Assembly (NCBI GenBank): GCA_002313895.1
Contig: DCAW01000105.1
Location: 1 to 51,259, forward strand
Direction of reading: 5' to 3'
Source: Dehalococcoidia bacterium UBA1123
GTDB lineage: Bacteria > Chloroflexota > Dehalococcoidia > Lucifugimonadales > UBA1123
DNA: 51,259 nt
The position numbers were made by a program, and so were the translations under genes. Below, piece after piece: positions 49,498-51,259 of this stretch. The number at the start of each line of letters is the position of its first letter. Position 1 is the first letter of the stretch. The notes under the pieces were generated by a model, which worked only from the letters and a program-made list of their open reading frames with translations, made no database searches and had not been told where the DNA came from.

Positions 49498-50625
49498 ATG
49501 ACATCCAGTGTCAGCGATGTGGTGATTGTGGGCGGCGGAATTGTGGGAATTGCCACCGCTTACTTTCTCGCCAAGTCCGGTGTGAAATGCACAGTGATCG
49601 AGCGTGACGCAGTCGGCAGTCACGCCTCGGGATTCGCCTATGGCGGTCTCAGTCCCACCGGAGACTCAGATGCCTCAGGCAACCTTCTGCCCGACGCCCG
49701 GGTCTCCAACGAAGGGATGCGCCTGCATCGAGAGTTCGCGACCAGCTTGCAGGCTGAGACAGGCATCAATACCGAGTTTCGAGAGCGACCGACGTTGTCT
49801 CTGGCTTTCACAGAGCAGGAAGTCCGAACTGCCAAAGCCCATGTTTCAAAGCTCGGCCAAATCGAAGGCTGGACGGCCCGATGGCTCCATGCAGCCGACG
49901 CCAGAGCCATTGAGCCTCGTATTTCCGATGAAGCTTTGGGTGCGATCTATTCCGAGGGAGGCGCCGACGTGGAGCCGTACCGCTTCGTCCTTGCGCTGCT
50001 GGGCGCGGCCGAGAATCTCGGCGCCACCATACGCCACGGCGAGGTGACGGGTCTCAAACGCGAAAGCGGCCGAGTCACTGGCGTCGTTCTGAACAATGGC
50101 GAGGTCTCTTCGGACTGCGTGGTTCTGGCCGCTGGCCCATGGACCGGAGATGCGTCCTCATGGCTGAACATCCCCATCAACGTCAGCCCTCTGAAGGGCC
50201 AGATTCTGAGGCTCCGCGCTCCAGGCATGCCCTTCCGAGTCTCGATAGGCTGGGACGGCAACTACGCGACAACCAAGCCCGACGGCCTCCTGTGGACAGG
50301 CACCACTGAGGAGGAGGCAGGCTTCGACGAGAACCCCACGCCCGAAGCCCGCGACCAGATCATGACATCCCTCCTGAAGATGATTCCGTCTCTGGAAGAC
50401 GCTCAACTGGTCCAGCAAACGGCATGCCTGCGTCCTCTGGCCGACGACGGCCAACTGGTTCTTGGGGGTGTGCCTGATTGGGACGGCGTGTACGTCGCCA
50501 CCGGAACCGGCAGAAAAGGCATTCTTCTAGGGCCGGCCATGGGTCTCATCACCTCGGATTTGATAACGAAGGGCGCCACCGACATCCCCATCGAGCAGTT
50601 CTCGCCATCGCGCTTCGCTCGATGA
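49498..50625 (+). CDS. FAD-dependent oxidoreductase (DAO/glycine-oxidase-like)
   Basis: A 375-aa member of the D-amino-acid oxidase family. VVIVGGGIVGIATAYFLAKSG (about 8-28) binds the FAD dinucleotide, SHASGFAYGGLSP lies near 41-53, VVLAAGPWTGD near 203-213, and the C-terminal VYVATGTGRKGILLGPAMG near 341-359. Members oxidise amino acids, glycine, sarcosine or related N-methylated amines. Lack of a lipoprotein or membrane segment suggests a soluble enzyme. AGGAG precedes ATG 49498. It is divergent from the MFS carrier, so carrier and oxidase may handle related compounds. Confidence 0.87.
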   Translation: MTSSVSDVVIVGGGIVGIATAYFLAKSGVKCTVIERDAVGSHASGFAYGGLSPTGDSDASGNLLPDARVSNEGMRLHREFATSLQAETGINTEFRERPTLSLAFTEQEVRTAKAHVSKLGQIEGWTARWLHAADARAIEPRISDEALGAIYSEGGADVEPYRFVLALLGAAENLGATIRHGEVTGLKRESGRVTGVVLNNGEVSSDCVVLAAGPWTGDASSWLNIPINVSPLKGQILRLRAPGMPFRVSIGWDGNYATTKPDGLLWTGTTEEEAGFDENPTPEARDQIMTSLLKMIPSLEDAQLVQQTACLRPLADDGQLVLGGVPDWDGVYVATGTGRKGILLGPAMGLITSDLITKGATDIPIEQFSPSRFAR

Positions 50626-50686
50626 CGCCCTGATTCCGAGGCCGACAACCATCCACCCGTGAGCCACCAGAGGGGAAACTGCGTCA

Positions 50687-51216
50687 TTGAGTGCTAAAGA
50701 AACGCCACTAGAACGCCTCCAACTGCATGCGCGTGAGTGGTCTAAATACACGCTCGCCTCGGCTATCGTCCAACGCACCCGTGATAAGCACAAGCAGAAA
50801 CGACAGCCAAGCGTAATCAGCCAGGCTCAGGAATTCTTCACCACGATAACAGGGGCCGATACCGACGTCTGTTCGTCCCGATGGACGCCCTTTCTAAAAT
50901 AGCTGTTGAGACCTAGAACGGGGGCAGACGTGAACCAAGCCAACTCAGCCGAGGCACTCAGGAACAGCTTTACCTGGCATTGAGATTGGGCCTGATTCGC
51001 GAGTTCTGCGAGCAGGCCGAACGGCTGACCGTGGTAGCAGACGAGGCGTCGGTGAACTTCGATCCTCTCAGACAGCGGAGGGCGGCTGAAGCCTTCGCGT
51101 CACTGTCGAAAACCAACCAGGTGCTGATATTCACGTGACTCCCGCAGATAGTGGAGCTATTCACCAGTGTCACCCCGGACGCTCAGATCATCAATCTCTC
51201 CGAAATTACTGCCTGA
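50687..51216 (+). pseudogene. remnant of a YhaN/SMC-like AAA ATPase
   Basis: C-terminal part of a large ATPase read in two frames. First ERLQLHAREWSKYTLASAIV and RQPSVISQAQEFFTTITG. Then after a frameshift near 50868, SQLSRGTQEQLYLALRLGL (ABC-type signature), LTVVADEASVNFDPLRQRR (Walker B/D-loop) and NQVLIFT-TGA-LPQIVELF, ending at 51214-51216. A TAG (50914-50916) and a TGA (51136-51138) interrupt it. The N-terminal Walker A is absent. At the TGA homologues have FTCHP, so the TGA falls at a Cys, but the gene is broken elsewhere and the following hairpin is weak. Confidence 0.6.
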
Positions 51217-51229
51217 ATCGAATCAATCT

Positions 51230-51259
51230 GGTATCCTGATCACATAGCTGACGGCTGAT
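51230..51259. repeat. heptamer-phased repeat at the window end
   Basis: GGTATCCTGATC is followed by ATAGCTGACGGCTGAT. The last 13 bases repeat 4307-4319. Confidence 0.5.

Noticed and set aside
1..51259. tRNA, rRNA, CRISPR arrays, transposases, phage genes
   Set aside because: No T-loop GGTTCGA-type tRNA pattern, no regular spaced direct repeats with spacers, and no transposase or integrase motifs were seen.

Overview
This window looks like a chromosome segment of an uncultivated Chloroflexota bacterium, most likely Dehalococcoidia of the SAR202 type. That is an inference from gene content, not from a marker-gene tree. It carries several flavin monooxygenases of the luciferase-like and acyl-CoA-dehydrogenase-like classes, a CaiB/BaiF CoA-transferase, a 3-oxoacid CoA-transferase pair, a KorAB-type ferredoxin oxidoreductase and many class I methyltransferases. 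Base composition is moderately GC-rich by eye, and TTG and GTG starts are common. I see no rRNA, tRNA, CRISPR array, transposase or phage genes.

Layout. Bases 1-10100 are almost all minus strand: a broken aldo/keto reductase, an MBL hydrolase, two paralogous group D-like flavin monooxygenases, a VOC/extradiol-type protein, a DUF3500 protein, a luciferase-like monooxygenase, an MFS transporter and a two-subunit CoA-transferase. This reads as a catabolic region for organic acids or cyclic compounds. Bases 10300-17650 are plus strand: VOC, homocysteine S-methyltransferase, GNAT, amidohydrolase, RidA-like, methyltransferase, Nudix and histidine phosphatase genes, plus a decayed beta-propeller gene. 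Bases 17834-19825 hold a PcaB/adenylosuccinate-lyase-like enzyme followed by the most interesting gene of the window. Bases 19841-26626 are minus strand: methyltransferase, CaiB/BaiF, KorAB and CcmAB. Bases 26738-36702 hold queF, a Rieske ferredoxin, an FAH-family hydrolase, a CcdA-like protein, an MFS transporter, a luciferase-like oxidoreductase, an SDR and a sulfite/nitrite reductase. Bases 37751-41110 are the conserved tig-clpP-clpX block, followed by a rhomboid protease. Bases 43884-51259 hold a MacB/FtsX-type ABC exporter with a cupin, an MFS transporter, a DAO-family oxidoreductase and a decayed ATPase gene.

Main discovery. The AhpD-like gene at 19208-19825 is interrupted by one in-frame TGA exactly where the second cysteine of the CxxC peroxidase motif belongs (C-Y-Y-TGA-x-x-x-H). 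A perfect 8-bp hairpin with a GTT loop begins 9 nt after the TGA, with the loop 17 nt after it. This is the expected geometry of a bacterial SECIS element, so I read the gene as a CxxU selenoprotein. Other in-frame stops in the window do not combine a cysteine context with a convincing hairpin, and they lie in genes that are otherwise broken.

Other patterns. Intergenic DNA carries a dispersed ~90-bp palindromic repeat in four copies, heptamer-phased repeats of the TATCAGG/AGCTGAC type, and recurrent GGGCGGG...CCCGCCC hairpins. Three of five class I methyltransferase genes are broken. A short Cys-containing upstream ORF followed by a terminator precedes the sulfite/nitrite reductase, which resembles an attenuator. 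A near-palindromic CRP/FNR-like site and a nested inverted repeat lie upstream of korAB.
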